Assembly (NCBI RefSeq): GCF_963576545.1 | Contig: NC_083648.1 | Span: forward strand, 9,163,739 to 9,227,738 | Length of the DNA stretch: 64,000 nt | Direction of reading: 5' to 3' | From: Limanda limanda | Taxonomy: Eukaryota > Chordata > Actinopteri > Pleuronectiformes > Pleuronectidae | In this document: positions 1 through 32,184 of the stretch, in pieces | How positions within the stretch are numbered: position 1 is the first letter of the stretch | Layout of the letters: every line of letters starts with the position of its first letter | Position numbers and translations under genes: made by a program | Notes under the pieces: generated by a model | Databases searched by the model: none | What the model saw: only the letters and a program-made list of their open reading frames with translations | What the model was told of the DNA's origin: nothing

Positions 1-937
1 GGCCATTTACAGGCTCTATAAAACAAACACTATCTGTGGTCGTCATCCGGAGGGAAGAAAACAGCCATGACCGCTGGTTTGGTTGTTAATGAATGTCTTT
101 GTAATTCCACGGGCTAATTATTTCATTAATTTAGATTTGATGCAGATAATTGAAAAATGAGGCCTTTATTAATCTGAGTGATCCCTACTCGGACAAAATA
201 ATCCCTGGCAGGTTTGGAATCTGTATAGGATGTTGGACTCGATTATAAGTCGACTGTTTCCAGAGAACGTCGATATAGAGATTCATTGAAATGTAGAGAG
301 TAAAATAAACAATTAGGCCTGATCTGCTCGAGAAGCAAAACAAGACTGAGAAACCAGCCACTGCGTCTCGGATGTTCCACCTTCTGATGGAGCTTCAATC
401 ACACGCAAATGCTAGGAACAGTAAACACACAATTAGATGACTAATGCTCCCTGATTACACATGCAGAACAGGCTCTTATAGCCTTTGTCTGGTAGCGACA
501 CGTTGCTCACTGTTGTTCGGCAGCCATGATAAATAAAGTTAATTAGCTACTCTAATGGCTTCTGCAAGGCCGGTGGAAATCTTCTACCAGAGGTCCATTA
601 ACATATCAATGGCTCGTTTGGCCTTTTTTTTTTAAACCCTCCTCTTTACCGCGGTCGCCATGGCAATCACAGGTCACTATCATGACATAGTATAACTGGA
701 AATCACATCAGCGCTGTAATTGGTTGACCCCCCCCACTCAGAGTATGGACTCTCTTCATTAGCATGATCTCATTAGATTACAGTCCACCTGACACAGGTG
801 GGTCTTTTCCTGCAGGCTGTGAAATATTAGAGGCACTTCTAATCGTCGCTCATAGAAAAGTGTTTGGAGGGAACCGGATTACCGTCATATTACCATATGA
901 CGGTAATCTCTGTTTACACCTGGGCTTCTCTGTGCAG
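1..937 (+). other. adcyap1r1: Intron of adcyap1r1 upstream of the TM3 exon
   Basis: No coding exon is visible before 938; the N-terminal exons of the receptor must lie left of the window. The stretch is AT-rich, with many TAAT/ATTA homeodomain-core motifs between about 110 and 600, a poly-T run near 627-636, and a perfect 14-bp hairpin at 877-908 just before the exon. It is called an intron because the exon at 938 starts at a clean CAG acceptor in the middle of a receptor protein. Confidence 0.75.
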
Positions 938-3900
938 GTGGCGTGTAAAGCGGTGATGGTTTTCTTCCATTACTGTGTCATGTCCAACTACTTCTGGCTG
1001 TTCATTGAAGGTCTGTATCTCTTCACCCTGCTGGTGGAGACCTTCTTCCCCGAGAGACGATACTTCTACTGGTACACCATCGTAGGCTGGGGTGAGTCTG
1101 CGTGTGACTAGCGATGAAAAGTGGTTTTCAACTTGGAAAATCTCATATTCTTGCTCCCGTCTTTGACTCAATTGGATTGTTTAGACATGATTTTTAGATA
1201 TACAGTAGAACAGGCAGAGAAAAGGAGAATTCCATGGGATTTATTATTTCAGGATATTCATTCTCTAAACTGTATGTGTTTGCTAATGCAGGATGAAAAC
1301 AATTAATTCCGTGTAGTGGATGCTGTAATAATTATTTTTCAGATGACAGATGCGACGTTTGAATGACCAGACAATTAGTGTTATTTCACTCTATGTCGGC
1401 TTGATATGATATTAGCAGTACTTATATGTATTGATGACATATATGTATTCTGTGTTTTTATTATCACAGGGACTCCCACTATTTGTGTGACTGTCTGGGC
1501 AGTTCTGAGGCTCCACTTCCACGACACTGGGTACGTCCCGACCTTCACTTCCTGAGATTCCCCTGGAGAATAAGAACAACTTAGTAATACTACTTACTTC
1601 CCTGCCTCAGGTTATTTACGCAAAATAGACAAATAGATGAATTGCAAATGGACAATAATCCACTTTCAAAATCAAACACCCAGATCAAAGCAGAGGAGCT
1701 TTGCAGTATTTTAGGGAAACACTTATATACCGTTGAGAGAAATAACTTTTGTCATCATTGTTGCCGCAGATACTTTTATTTACATTGTTTAAAAATCTTA
1801 AAATCTGGCATATAATTCATTTAGCAAGCTCTTATTGATTTCCATACCTTTTATTCCACCTCTGTATTTAACCATCTCCTGTAAACAATATATATTCACG
1901 TAAATAAGTGTAAGAAATAAGTTATAGTCAGATTTTAAAAATAGATTCAACATTTTAATTTCCAACTTGTCATCTTTGCTTCCATTTTAAATCCCCCCCT
2001 CCCCTCTCTCTCCCCCTCTCTCTCCCCCCCTCTCCTGTGACCCTTCCCTCTGTCACTCTGCAAATGGCCACTTGATTGATGCTCTGTTTTGCGTTGTGTA
2101 TCACCACGTGTGGAGAGAAAGTGAAGTGGAGCATTCTGGATGATTATTGATTTACACTTTGCTGCTCCTCCAGATGCTGGGATACTAATGAGAACACTGC
2201 CCTCTGGTGGGTGATCAAGGGACCTGTGGTGGCCTCGATAATGGTACAACACATACTGATTTGTTCATTCACACATTCTTGTGTTTTCATTTCTACACAT
2301 GGTCGGGTTTATTTTTTTGTCTAACTGGAAATTAGGTGATGACTGGTTTGTTCCTGTGTGTTCCTCAGATCAATTTCGTCCTCTTCGTCGGAATCATCAT
2401 CATCCTGGTGCAGAAGCTGCAGTCGCCTGATATCGGAGGAAATGAATCAAGCATTTACCTGTAAGTCACCAAGTCACTAACACGTGTGATGTTTGTCTTC
2501 AGAAATGACAAAACTGTGAGTGTGCGTGTCTGTGTGTGTGTGTGTGTGTGTGCCTGCATATAACGATAGATTCATATTAATAGAATGTGTATGATAGAAA
2601 CAATTGTAAAATAAATGTTATTCACCTTAACTTAAATATAAGTCTTGTAATGTTCTGTATTTTTTATTCTCAACAAATCCCACGATAAGACCAAAACAAT
2701 GCAACAATACAACAATAATAAAACATCTAATACGAAAAACCAATAATTACTAACAAGTATTTTCTATATATCTAAAGAAGACACTTTATATATATATATA
2801 TGTATGGCAGAAGGAATTAAATTTGTTAATTTGTACTTTGTAACTCTTGGTTTGCTTCATGTCTATGTTTATGAGTTATACTGCAGTCAGCCACTAGGGG
2901 GCAGACCGGGTGATTTGGCTTCACCTCTGCTCTGTCACTATTTAGAAAAGATATGTTAGTTTTGGGAGAGATGGACCGATGAACTATATAGTTTGAGATT
3001 TTTTACAGTGGATTTGTTGTCAATAAGAAGAAAACAGTCACATGTTTCCTTCAATGAGACACCAGAGGAAAGCCTGGACTTCTTCTTGACTCACACTTTA
3101 AATACTGGAAGTGTTCTTTAAAAGCAGTGGAGCTCTGTTCAGACACGAGCCATGAAGTAACAAACGGAGTGGGAAGGAGCTGTAACAGTCTCATTTAAAA
3201 CGTTTCAGTAAATCTCTGAATCGTCCTCTCAGACACTTTCCACAGCAGATCTGTTTCACTACCTGTTGGCAGGAAGCTGCTGCCTCATTATGGAGTTGTT
3301 CTGTAGCCAGACATCTCTGCTGCTCCCACTGGATCGTGTCTGCTGAGGCCCTGCAGATAATGTCATTCTCATCTGTTGCTCAGACCTGTACGTGCGTGAC
3401 CAAGTGTGAAGACGTGTGTGTGTGTGTGTGTGTTGTGTGAGACTGTGTGTCTGTGTCCCTAAAGACACTGTCTTTGTTGTGTTGTTGTGTTGTCTTTGTG
3501 CTGTGTAGCAGCTGTGCTCAGAAATGCTTCAGTGAGCCCACACAGGCTGTTCAGCATTCGTGCAGGATGTCAGAGTTATCCACCATCACGCTGTAAGTGT
3601 GTTTGTGTGTGTGTGTGTGTTCGTCCTCAGACATGCGTGTTTGTGTGTCTGTCGTTGCCGACCGCATGTGTGTGTGTTTCACTCCAGGAGTTCTTCGAGT
3701 TTTACTCCGACGGTCTGGACTCCCATATGTGTACTCTTTCTCACATACAGTACACATGTGTGCATGTTTGTACTTCTGTCCCTGTGAGGACCCTCATTGA
3801 CCTTTTAACCTTCACCATCACAACCACGTGCCTAACACCAGTTCTTACCCAGAGTCTGACCTCAAACCAAAGAGAATCATCTCATAAGATTGGATCGTGA

Positions 3901-6156
3901 CACGACAACTGGAGATACAATTACACTATAGCTGTTTTCAGACATGATCTCTGGAAATGATATCCTTAATATATCCTTTCCACATAGAGGATGGTCTCTG
4001 TCCGACGTGTTCACAACAACTGGAAAATATCTGGACCGTTCAAGCGAAGACCGTCTGCATGCACGAGGCAGGACATCATGTATAATATATCTCACCACAA
4101 ATTTCTTCGACTCTGACGTCGACCCTTATCGTCAAACGCTCTCTAATCTTATTGTCTTTCCAAGTTGAAGTCTCTGTCTTCTGCATGTCTGACTCCTCTT
4201 CCTGACATGTTTGTATCCTTTTTTTGTTTCTTAGCTTTGCGTCTTTAGCGTGTTTGAAATGTCATCAATATGCGGAGTAGCTTGCTCGGACATTTACGTT
4301 CTCACAAGCGGCTGTCCTAGCTTTTCGCCTCCAGATTCCAACACTACAACGTTACCATGTCAACTTAATGAAAAATTAGAAAATGAAGAGCCCCTGAGCG
4401 TCATAGAACTGCACTGTGAAAACCACTGTGTTGCACAATTGTGTGTTGTTCCATTATTAAGGTATCATCTGTTGTGTGTCCATTGTGTGTTTCTGTCCAT
4501 CTGTGTGACTTCGGGGATCAATTGCAAGTCAACAATAATGCTTTTACTCTGTTTTTTAAAGAAATCCCATTATTATTTTCAACAAATCCCATTAAAAGAT
4601 GAAAACCAACAATTCCCTTAAACTTTAAACCACAGACAGTGAATAAAGATGGACGACATGTCTACACAGACAGTACGTGTTGGAAGAATCAAGTTTTATT
4701 GATTTTTGTGGGATTCTTTGACAATAAGAAAAATAAAATAAAAACCAACAGTTCCTTTTATTCAATCAAATGTGTGTTTGGACTAAATTGGAATCTGTTT
4801 ATAAGAGAACCAGGTCACATCAATGGACAGAAAGACTTTCATCATGACATTTCATCAGTGGCTCTGTTCTTGCATCACATCCAGATGACCAGCAGCAGTG
4901 AAACATGTTCACATAAGAACCACTTTGATTTACAATCTGTGTGTGTGTGTGTGTGTGTTTGTGTGTGCACAGGCGTCTGGCTCGCTCCACCCTCCTGCTC
5001 ATCCCTCTCTTTGGTATCCACTACACCGTCTTCGCCTTCTCACCTGAGGACGTCAGTAAGCGGGAGCGGCTGGTGTTCGAACTGGGACTCGGATCCTTCC
5101 AGGTACGAGAGGCAGAGACTCACACGTCCGCATTCAGTCCCAGAGAAACTCCAGGTGACGGATGAGAAGTCGTGATGATGAACCGTCCGAGTGCTCGGGA
5201 TACAAAGAGGCTCTTAAGGAGACGGATGATGATGATCAAACCTTCGTCTCACGATCCACAGCAATCAACCAAAAATACACATTAGAATAACGATTGAAAG
5301 TTTTCACTGGGAGCAATGAATGTGTATGAATAACATTCTGCCCACACAAAGAATACATTTTAGAAATATATATATCGAGGACAAGACTTCTCCATTTTCT
5401 TTCACAGAAGACATTTACAATTTGGTAGACATGTCTTTAACACTTATTATAATTATTATAATATTTCCTAAAAGGGTTGCATTTATTTTGAAAGGTGAAA
5501 ACATATTTCCAGCTGCTTTTGCTCTAATTTCTTTCCCTCCTCTCTCCCCTCAGGGCTTTGTGGTCGCTGTTCTCTACTGTTTCCTCAACGGAGAAGTAAG
5601 ATTTTGTCCTATCTTATATTATCACATTTGATTTTCATATAGACTGATATCATAAATGCTCTTTTACTCTATTACTTTTGATGAATACACGAGTGTAAGG
5701 GTCAGGATTTGGGAATAAAAACTTTTATGAAAACACTAAAAGTAGATAATAACATTTAAATAGTATTTTGAACAGTTACAGCTTTTTTCTATAAAACAAC
5801 TGTTGCTGCTTTTAATATCTACATGTCATATCTCTTATCGGATATCCAAACGTCTAATACCTTACCTGTTAGAGCGGTGTACTGTACCTTTTCATGGAGC
5901 CGGTGCAGCCTAAAGTATATTAAAAATGACCTTGTGAAGTTTCTCCCTGAAGGTGCAGTCGGAGATCAAGAGGAAATGGCGCAGCTGGACCGTGAACCGG
6001 TACTTTGCTGTGGACCTGAAGCAGCAGCGGCACCCCTCGCTGGCCAGCAGTGGGGTGAACGGCGGCACTCAGCTGTCCATCCTCAGCAAGAGCAGCTCCC
6101 AGATCCGCATGTCCAGCCCGCTGGCAGAGAACGCCAACATCAGCCTGCCGACCTGA
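938..6156 (+). CDS. adcyap1r1: PACAP type-I receptor (PAC1), class B GPCR, 5'-partial
   Basis: Receptor for PACAP (and more weakly VIP), a plasma-membrane secretin-family GPCR expected to signal through Gs/cAMP. Exons: 938-1091 (TM3, [14 protein letters not shown], to TM4 start), 1470-1530 (TM4), 2174-2243 (ECL2, [12 protein letters not shown]), 2369-2460 (TM5, ends ESSIYL), 3509-3592 (optional hop cassette), 4973-5102 (TM6, [17 protein letters not shown]), 5554-5595 (TM7, [14 protein letters not shown]), 5953-6156 (C-tail, stop TGA 6154-6156). All joins are GT-AG and keep frame; the visible part is 250 aa without hop. The tail carries VNRYFAVD and [20 protein letters not shown], hallmarks of PAC1 rather than VIPR1/2. 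The extracellular domain, TM1 and TM2 are outside the window. Several acceptors have TG repeats in place of a normal pyrimidine tract. Family assignment is very secure; which teleost paralogue (a or b) cannot be told. Confidence 0.95.
2891..2904 (+). promoter_or_regulatory. CTCF-like motif in adcyap1r1 intron
   Basis: CCACTAGGGGGCAG fits the CTCF core consensus CCASYAGRKGGCRS at every position. It lies about 600 bp upstream of the hop cassette. A second perfect core in the opposite orientation is at 2197-2210, inside the ECL2 coding exon, where coding constraint may explain it. Motif match only; occupancy unknown. Confidence 0.4.
3509..3592 (+). CDS. adcyap1r1: Alternative 'hop' cassette exon of PAC1 (third intracellular loop)
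   Basis: Between the TM5 exon (ends with 2 nt of a codon) and the TM6 exon lies an 84-nt exon that joins in frame on both sides. It ends in MSELSTITL and starts with a cysteine-rich CAQKCFSEP, matching the mammalian hop cassette pattern (two early cysteines, one mid cysteine, MSELSTITL end). The acceptor is a tandem TAGCAG at 3506-3511: using TAG gives 28 codons (hop1, extra Ser), using CAG gives 27 codons (hop2). The donor GTAAGT starts at 3593 and runs straight into a TG-rich stretch. In mammals this cassette alters coupling of the third loop to phospholipase C. Inclusion in fish transcripts is inferred, not shown. Confidence 0.88.
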
Positions 6157-9100
6157 GCGTCTGATTGGCCCGGAGTCGACTTCAAGGTGCCGTCCCACTA
6201 ACGCACGTCCAGAGCAACCAGACCAGACCAAAGTGGCCCCACACACCTCTTCTATTTCTGAAAGCATTTACTGGAGATTCATTGGAGGTGCTTTGCTGGC
6301 TTCCACACTTCAAATTGTATTTATTTAAATATTTATAATCCTGTAGGTGGCAAACTTTCATGATTAAGGATGCACTTAATATTTTTTACACACAAATTCT
6401 TCTCTATGAATTAAAACATTAGGAGATATTAAGAGTTCCCTTTCTGCCAATGTGAAAATGTTCACTTCTGCCCAATTCACTGTTTTATTTACAAATAATA
6501 CAAACGCAGAGTTTGTGCGGATAGAAACAAACAAGTTGTGAAACAGATCAAAAATTTTACAAGAAATTTTGGGGTCATATTTGGCCGTGTAAAATACATG
6601 TGACTCAAAGTGGTCACCAGACTGGATCTGATCTCACAACAGTCAAAAGGGAAATATCAACCAAATGTTCGCCTTGCTTGTACAAATGCTCATAGTTTAA
6701 ATGTTTCATCTTGAATCTGAACATTTTTCTACAATCAGCCATAAGTACAGACTATGTCAAAAGATATATTTGAAAACAAAACAAACAACAACTCATGGAC
6801 TTTGTAAATAGTTACGTTCAGTGTCTCATTTCGTTCTCTTTGCATAACACAGTGTTGCAACGACCTTTTAAAAACAAACAAAAGGAGCTGGAGCCCAGAT
6901 CTGTAGACTTCATCACATCTCCTAAATCCTATTGAACAGTCTCTGTAGGAATATAGTGCCAAAATAAATGAAGAACAGTGTTTCCCAGCCCCGGAGCTGA
7001 ATTAAATTAAGGAAGAACATATTTTCTGCTCCATAAAACGATTATGTTTGATTCTTTTCTTGTAGAATATAAACAAGCTGTGAAGCTAAATTCCTTATTT
7101 GCTTGATGAGGGACAGTGAATGGACTCAGACACAAAAAAGGTTGGAACCATTGCTGTAGAGGATTTAAAAGTACATGAAGGGATTTTAAAAAAGTATTTA
7201 AAAAGGAAAAATACACTGAGTAGTTTCCTCCAGTTGTTTTTTCTCTTTCGCACACTTGTCAAACGTGTTTTAATGCAGACTGTGAAAGATAAATAGTACA
7301 TGTGCCATTTCGTGGATGCTTTTCTCCGAAGCTTCTCATAGTGCCATGAGTTTTTTCTGTACAGTATTTTATTGTAGCCGGTGATAATCAAACCCTCAAC
7401 ATGCTCTTTGCGATGTCAGGATTCCTTCAACCCATCGTGCCATATTTAAACCGCTCTTCATTTTTGACTTCTGAGATGAACCCATCTCCCACACTCATGT
7501 TCCAAAGTGCCTAGTTAGTCACAAAAAACAGCCATCGCTTTTATTTACAGTGCAACGCTCATCTGCTGGAAAGAATGTACAGGGGGATGGGGGGGGTGTG
7601 GGGGGTTATCGGTGGATTGTATTTTGCTCGTTTGTTAGTAAAACGATTTCTACAGCTTCATCGTGGAGAAAAACACGCAGTCATCACAAAATGCTTTAAT
7701 GTGACAGCTCTTGACAATCGCTGCGTTTTGCTCATTTTCTCTTTTTTCAGTCTCGACAAACAATACCTGTCCGGGTGGGCAAAGCATTTGTTAGGATTAA
7801 GGGGAAAAAATCATTTGTACAGAGGGAATTTTTCACCATATTTATTCACGTTATTTATTTGGGGATTTTTTTTGTACTGTCATTTGAGTGGATTAAACGA
7901 ATGTATCGACTTTAAACAATGAATCGGTGATATTGTAAGGATGTATATTTATTTCCCATCGACCAGTGCCATCTGATGTACAGATCTCAATGTACAGTGC
8001 ACACGCTTCTCACTGTGTAATAACTCTTAAGACTCGTGCAATTTCATTACACGGATCCAAGTTGACTCTCCCGGTCAAAGTGCCACACGTGTACATGTTG
8101 TGCCATTCTGACTTTAAAGAAAAAACAACAACACTCACAGTAAATTGCCGTCCAAAGCTGCAGAGGATGATAGGAGAGATGTAATATTAATACAACCTGT
8201 CGAAAGATAGAAACATCCGCATGATGGGAGCAATGCGTCAGTCGAAGGCCTCTTCTCCGCGGCTTCTGGACCAAACACTCTGCTGCTGCTTACGTGTTGT
8301 ATCACCAGCCGTCACTCTGAGTCCGAACCGGCTCAGATGGAAACGACCATGTCTCAAAGCTGTTACTGTCCGAGAAAAAAATCAAGAGGAGAAAACTCCA
8401 GACTTGACCATGTCAGTGCTGTATATTTATTAACCACAAGGTGGCAGCACAGCGTTGGAGTGTTACTTTGTCCGTTTAATGCGGAGGGGAAGGTTTTGAC
8501 CAGCACTGATTTTGCTTTTTGAACCTTGGATTTTGGAGGGAGCCGGTGTAGAGTGAGGCTTGAAGATGCGTTTGTGACTCATTGTGAACATCCGTCACAT
8601 GACATATTTGTTTATTTTTTTTCTGCACTAATCAGCAAATAAGCCATCAATGTAAATTGGAATCTGATTAAGCCCAGTGTGCGACTTTGGAGGATAAAGA
8701 GTTAGAGATTTTTGGTTGTAGCTCCCTCGTCTCAGATCCACACAGTTCAGTTTATGCTCTTTGAAAACAAAGCACCTATGAATTGTGGGGAGCTAACTTT
8801 GAAGAATTGGCAGAATTTCTGAGCACAACAGCAAAATCCACTTTTTGCTCCATTGTGGCTAAAGCAGACTCTGTCATTATTTATTATTATTTAAACATTA
8901 TGCTTTATATATGTCTAAGAAAAATCTGTTGACGCATTTCCTTGGTTTGACCTTTTCGGGGAATTATGCGCTTTAATCTTTTGCTGAGAGTAACATGAGA
9001 AGGTTGATGCTGTGTGTACTGCTTTTTAGCTTAGCTCAGCACAAGGGCTGGAAACTGGGAGTTCCTATTTTCCTATTCCGAATTTGTCAGCACTTCCCAA

Positions 9101-9717
9101 CTGTACAATATTAATAACAACATTTCCTTTTCATGGATCAACAATACAGAGTATGATGGATGAAATGATAGATGTCCAAGATACAAGCCCAGGGGAATTT
9201 CCCACTCAACTTACCGTAAAAATACCACACAGGAAAACCCATTTTAATATTCCTGCCAATGTTCAGCCACAAAAACATTAAGACATTTTTGAGTGAACTG
9301 AAATTATTACATGTTGATTCGCCTTTGTGATTTTAATCTTTTTATGTAAATCTCAGCAAAAACACTAATGAGCCTATTTCCCCAACATTTGATTCAAATG
9401 TAATAAATCTCTATGGGGTATCATCCCTGTGTTACTTTGTGCCCATTGAGCCAGTTTTATTCAGTGCTGAGTTTGAGTGCAAGTTGTTTTGACTGCAAAT
9501 GAATTTTTGAATGTACCGTCGTTGCTCTGCTGCTCTTAAATGTCGCCTGCTATGAATTTGCCATAGTGTACAAATGATGTCTTTTCTTGATCATATCTAC
9601 GATACACTGTATATGTATATTTTTGGCACACAGGTGAACCTCTTGATGACCTGTAATGTTTGTGACCGTGTTTTTGTAGATGTTTATGTACCAGTTTTCA
9701 GAGCCTGTGTGTGTATG

Positions 9718-9767
<50 letters not shown>

Positions 9768-10000
9768 TGAGTGCGGGTGCGGGTGTGCGTCTGAGTATGT
9801 TTAAAAGTTGGATTGTATTCTGTATGCATGTGTACGTAATGGCAAGTATTCACATGGATATAAGTAGGCTAACTTAAATGTGAACGAAAATATAAAATTT
9901 CATCCAACTTTTGTTGTGTGTAAACATGTGTTTAGGTGTCAGACATTCATGTCCCAGTTTGTGTATATTTGACTGCAAAATAAATCTGTCTGTGGTTAGT
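6157..10000 (+). other. adcyap1r1: 3' untranslated region of adcyap1r1
   Basis: From the TGA at 6154 no further exon is recognised until the minus-strand gene. An AATAAA at 9979-9984 is followed by GT-rich sequence, giving a UTR of about 3.8 kb. It is AT-rich and holds a (GT)23 microsatellite at 9721-9766, a poly-G/GT-rich patch near 7575-7610 and a CTCF-like CCACAAGGTGGCAG at 8434-8447. Open frames in it show no protein-like features. An earlier polyadenylation site could give a shorter form. Confidence 0.65.
9979..9984 (+). terminator. adcyap1r1: Poly(A) signal AATAAA for adcyap1r1
   Basis: Canonical AATAAA followed within about 20 nt by a TG-rich element (TCTGTCTGTGG). It is the last plus-strand signal before the minus-strand poly(A) signal of ghrhr, 324 bp further on. 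Confidence 0.55.
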
Positions 10001-10307
10001 TGTACCTTGTGAGGATTATATTTCATTTTTCCATTATAGTTTTAATCTTAACTTTTTATCAGAAGAGGGAATCACCCTCTGTGAAATATTTGGGGACCTA
10101 TTGATATAGACGGTCAAATGTTAAATAGCTGCTCTCTTTTCATTTTTTCATCCTTTCATTGTGTATTCAAATTCAAAAATCAATATTATCATTTGTTATG
10201 ATAACCTCTGATCATTTTCTCCCTCAGTCCAACTTCACCCTCTGAAAACCAAGTGGATGAGACTCAAAACAACAGAGCAGTTATCGTTTGTGAAATGAAA
10301 TTCATCA

Positions 10308-10313
10308 TTTATT
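10308..10313 (-). terminator. ghrhr: Poly(A) signal AATAAA for ghrhr (TTTATT on plus)
   Basis: On the minus strand AATAAA lies about 1.9 kb downstream of the ghrhr stop codon and faces the adcyap1r1 signal tail-to-tail. The 3'UTR would thus run 12,245 to about 10,290. Other TTTATT copies exist in the interval, so the exact site is uncertain. Confidence 0.4.
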
Positions 10314-11364
10314 TCAGTGCGCCGACTTTCACCAGCTCCACGAGAAGCACAATGACAAAGACAAAGTGTTTAATGTAAAATAAAGTGCAATATAAAAACA
10401 TATTGTGCACTGACGACAGTCAAAGTGCTTAAAGTTACACAACAGTGCAATTTTCATAGTTAACGAACAAAAAAATCTAAGGAAGCAGCAATCTGAACTC
10501 TGAGAGCAATGATATTTTGTTGTTGTTGCTAAAAAGTAAAAACTTACTGTTAAACTAAACTTTTGGTAAAGATCATGTGTTCAACAAGAAACCATAAAAC
10601 TATGTATACATTTTTGAATTTTGTTTTAAATCTTAATAAGGTCAATATCAGCCATTACAATGGTGCATTCCCTATAAAACAAACTTGAATGGGTTTTCCG
10701 GTGATTCCATCTAAACTACCCTAACCTTTATACATGTATCTTGACAGTACTCAATACAACACCATATAATTAGTGGCACACTCTAAATACACATTAAGAC
10801 CAATCACAAGTGTATTTGGTTTTGACATAGTAAATTTGGTTATGGATTTTAGAGAAAGTACACATACTTGGTTTCTTTCTAAGTGTATGAGAAGAAAAAT
10901 ACCACTCAAGTATTTATGGTAAATTTGAGGCTACAGCAGTTTTTCCTGTGAAGTATAATTTAGACCTTTTTGACAAGCTAAGCTTACGTGCTGCTGTAGC
11001 TTCCTATTGCAATGTTAGCAATAATCAATTCGTCAAGGTCCGTATAGGTGTATTTTCCAAAATGTCCCATGAGTCCTTGAAAGTGTTTACAATATCACGG
11101 CAGGAATCTCGCTCCATTCACAAAAGACTGTTTGAATAAATCTCAATGTTCAAAGTAGGAATTTAAAAAAAATTAACACACAGATGCTACAACTTTTGCT
11201 ATTTCTCATACCAAATAAACACTGTTAAAAAGTCCAACCTGTGTTGATAGAACTTCAATTATAAGAAAGATATTCTCAACTCTGGGCAACACAAATGTGC
11301 AGTAAATCGTGAACTTTAAAAAACAAGATAAGATGCTGTCGTTGCATCAGTGGAAAGGCTCTGT

Positions 11365-11500
11365 ATGTCATCGGACTGTGGGAGGAGCCTGGAGGACCCG
11401 GAGGCTCCGCACAGAAAGGTCCCGTCTCTCTAGCAGGCTCAAACTCTGCACGTTCTTGCTGGGAGACAGCGGTGCTAACCACTGTACCACCGTACCACTC
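11365..11500. repeat. Dispersed teleost repeat fragment
   Basis: Sequence of the type 'gtgggaggagcctggagg ... cacagaaaggtcccg ... gacagcggtgctaaccactgtaccaccgtacca' resembles an interspersed element met very often in fish genomes, ending in a 'gctaaccactg(c/t)accaccgt' block. GC content is above the flanks. Recognised by eye from general knowledge, not by search; class unknown. Confidence 0.5.
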
Positions 11501-12245
11501 ACCTCTAGTGCAACAAACACAAATGAAAACATATTATTAAAAAACGACAATGCCATAAATGTTCACATACACTCTTCAAAGATGGCTCAGCAAAGCAGAC
11601 AACTCCTACGAATAAGAAATGTTTTAAGACACAATGTACCAACAAACTGCAGCTTCACACTTAAATACACCTGCTGAAGTTCCTCTGAATCTTTGTGATG
11701 GGAGATTTCTCTCATGCAGCTGCACAAAAATCTATTCAAATATTAGTAAAAAGAAGTCAGACACATCCTTTCATTCTCCACAAAGATAACGTAACTGCTA
11801 CTGTAACAATTAAACAAGTCCATTAGGCAAGTCAAGCTCGTTTCACGTGATCCAGCCGAGCTCAAACATGCGTTGTTTCCCCAGCTATCGCTCCACATTT
11901 GTTCGTATTGTACCCATGTAGTTCAAACCGTAAACAAAACCACGTGAAAGGGTTTTTCCGTCACCTGCGTTTCCACTGTGGATTCTACAGTGACACAGTT
12001 CCAGATCAAGCACCAGTGTTCCCATTTGTTGGGTTTTTGTTGGAGAGCCCACAGTGTAGAAGCATGTGGTGTACCGTCCCCACAGCGTCAGCTGATGAAA
12101 AGCTTCCTGACACATGTCTCCAGTCACTCAGCAGTGTTTGTTATAGTCTGGTGTTCTCACAGAGGCGTTTTTGAGTTGTTGTCAACAGCAATTTTAGCTT
12201 TAGTCTCTGCCTTTCTGTATTTTTTTTCTGATGGACAGCCTGAAG

Positions 12246-32184
<19,939 letters not shown>

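Larger units (their letters stand above)
10290..12245 (-). other. ghrhr: 3' untranslated region of ghrhr
   Basis: No exon is seen between the stop at 12,246 and the convergent adcyap1r1 end. The stretch is AT-rich and contains a short dispersed repeat at about 11,365-11,500. The boundary rests on the poly(A) motif only. Confidence 0.45.

Noticed and set aside
3487..3900. 137-codon plus-strand open frame with VCVCVCV
   Set aside because: Runs through TG repeats in another frame than the receptor; only the 84-nt hop cassette in this area is supported.
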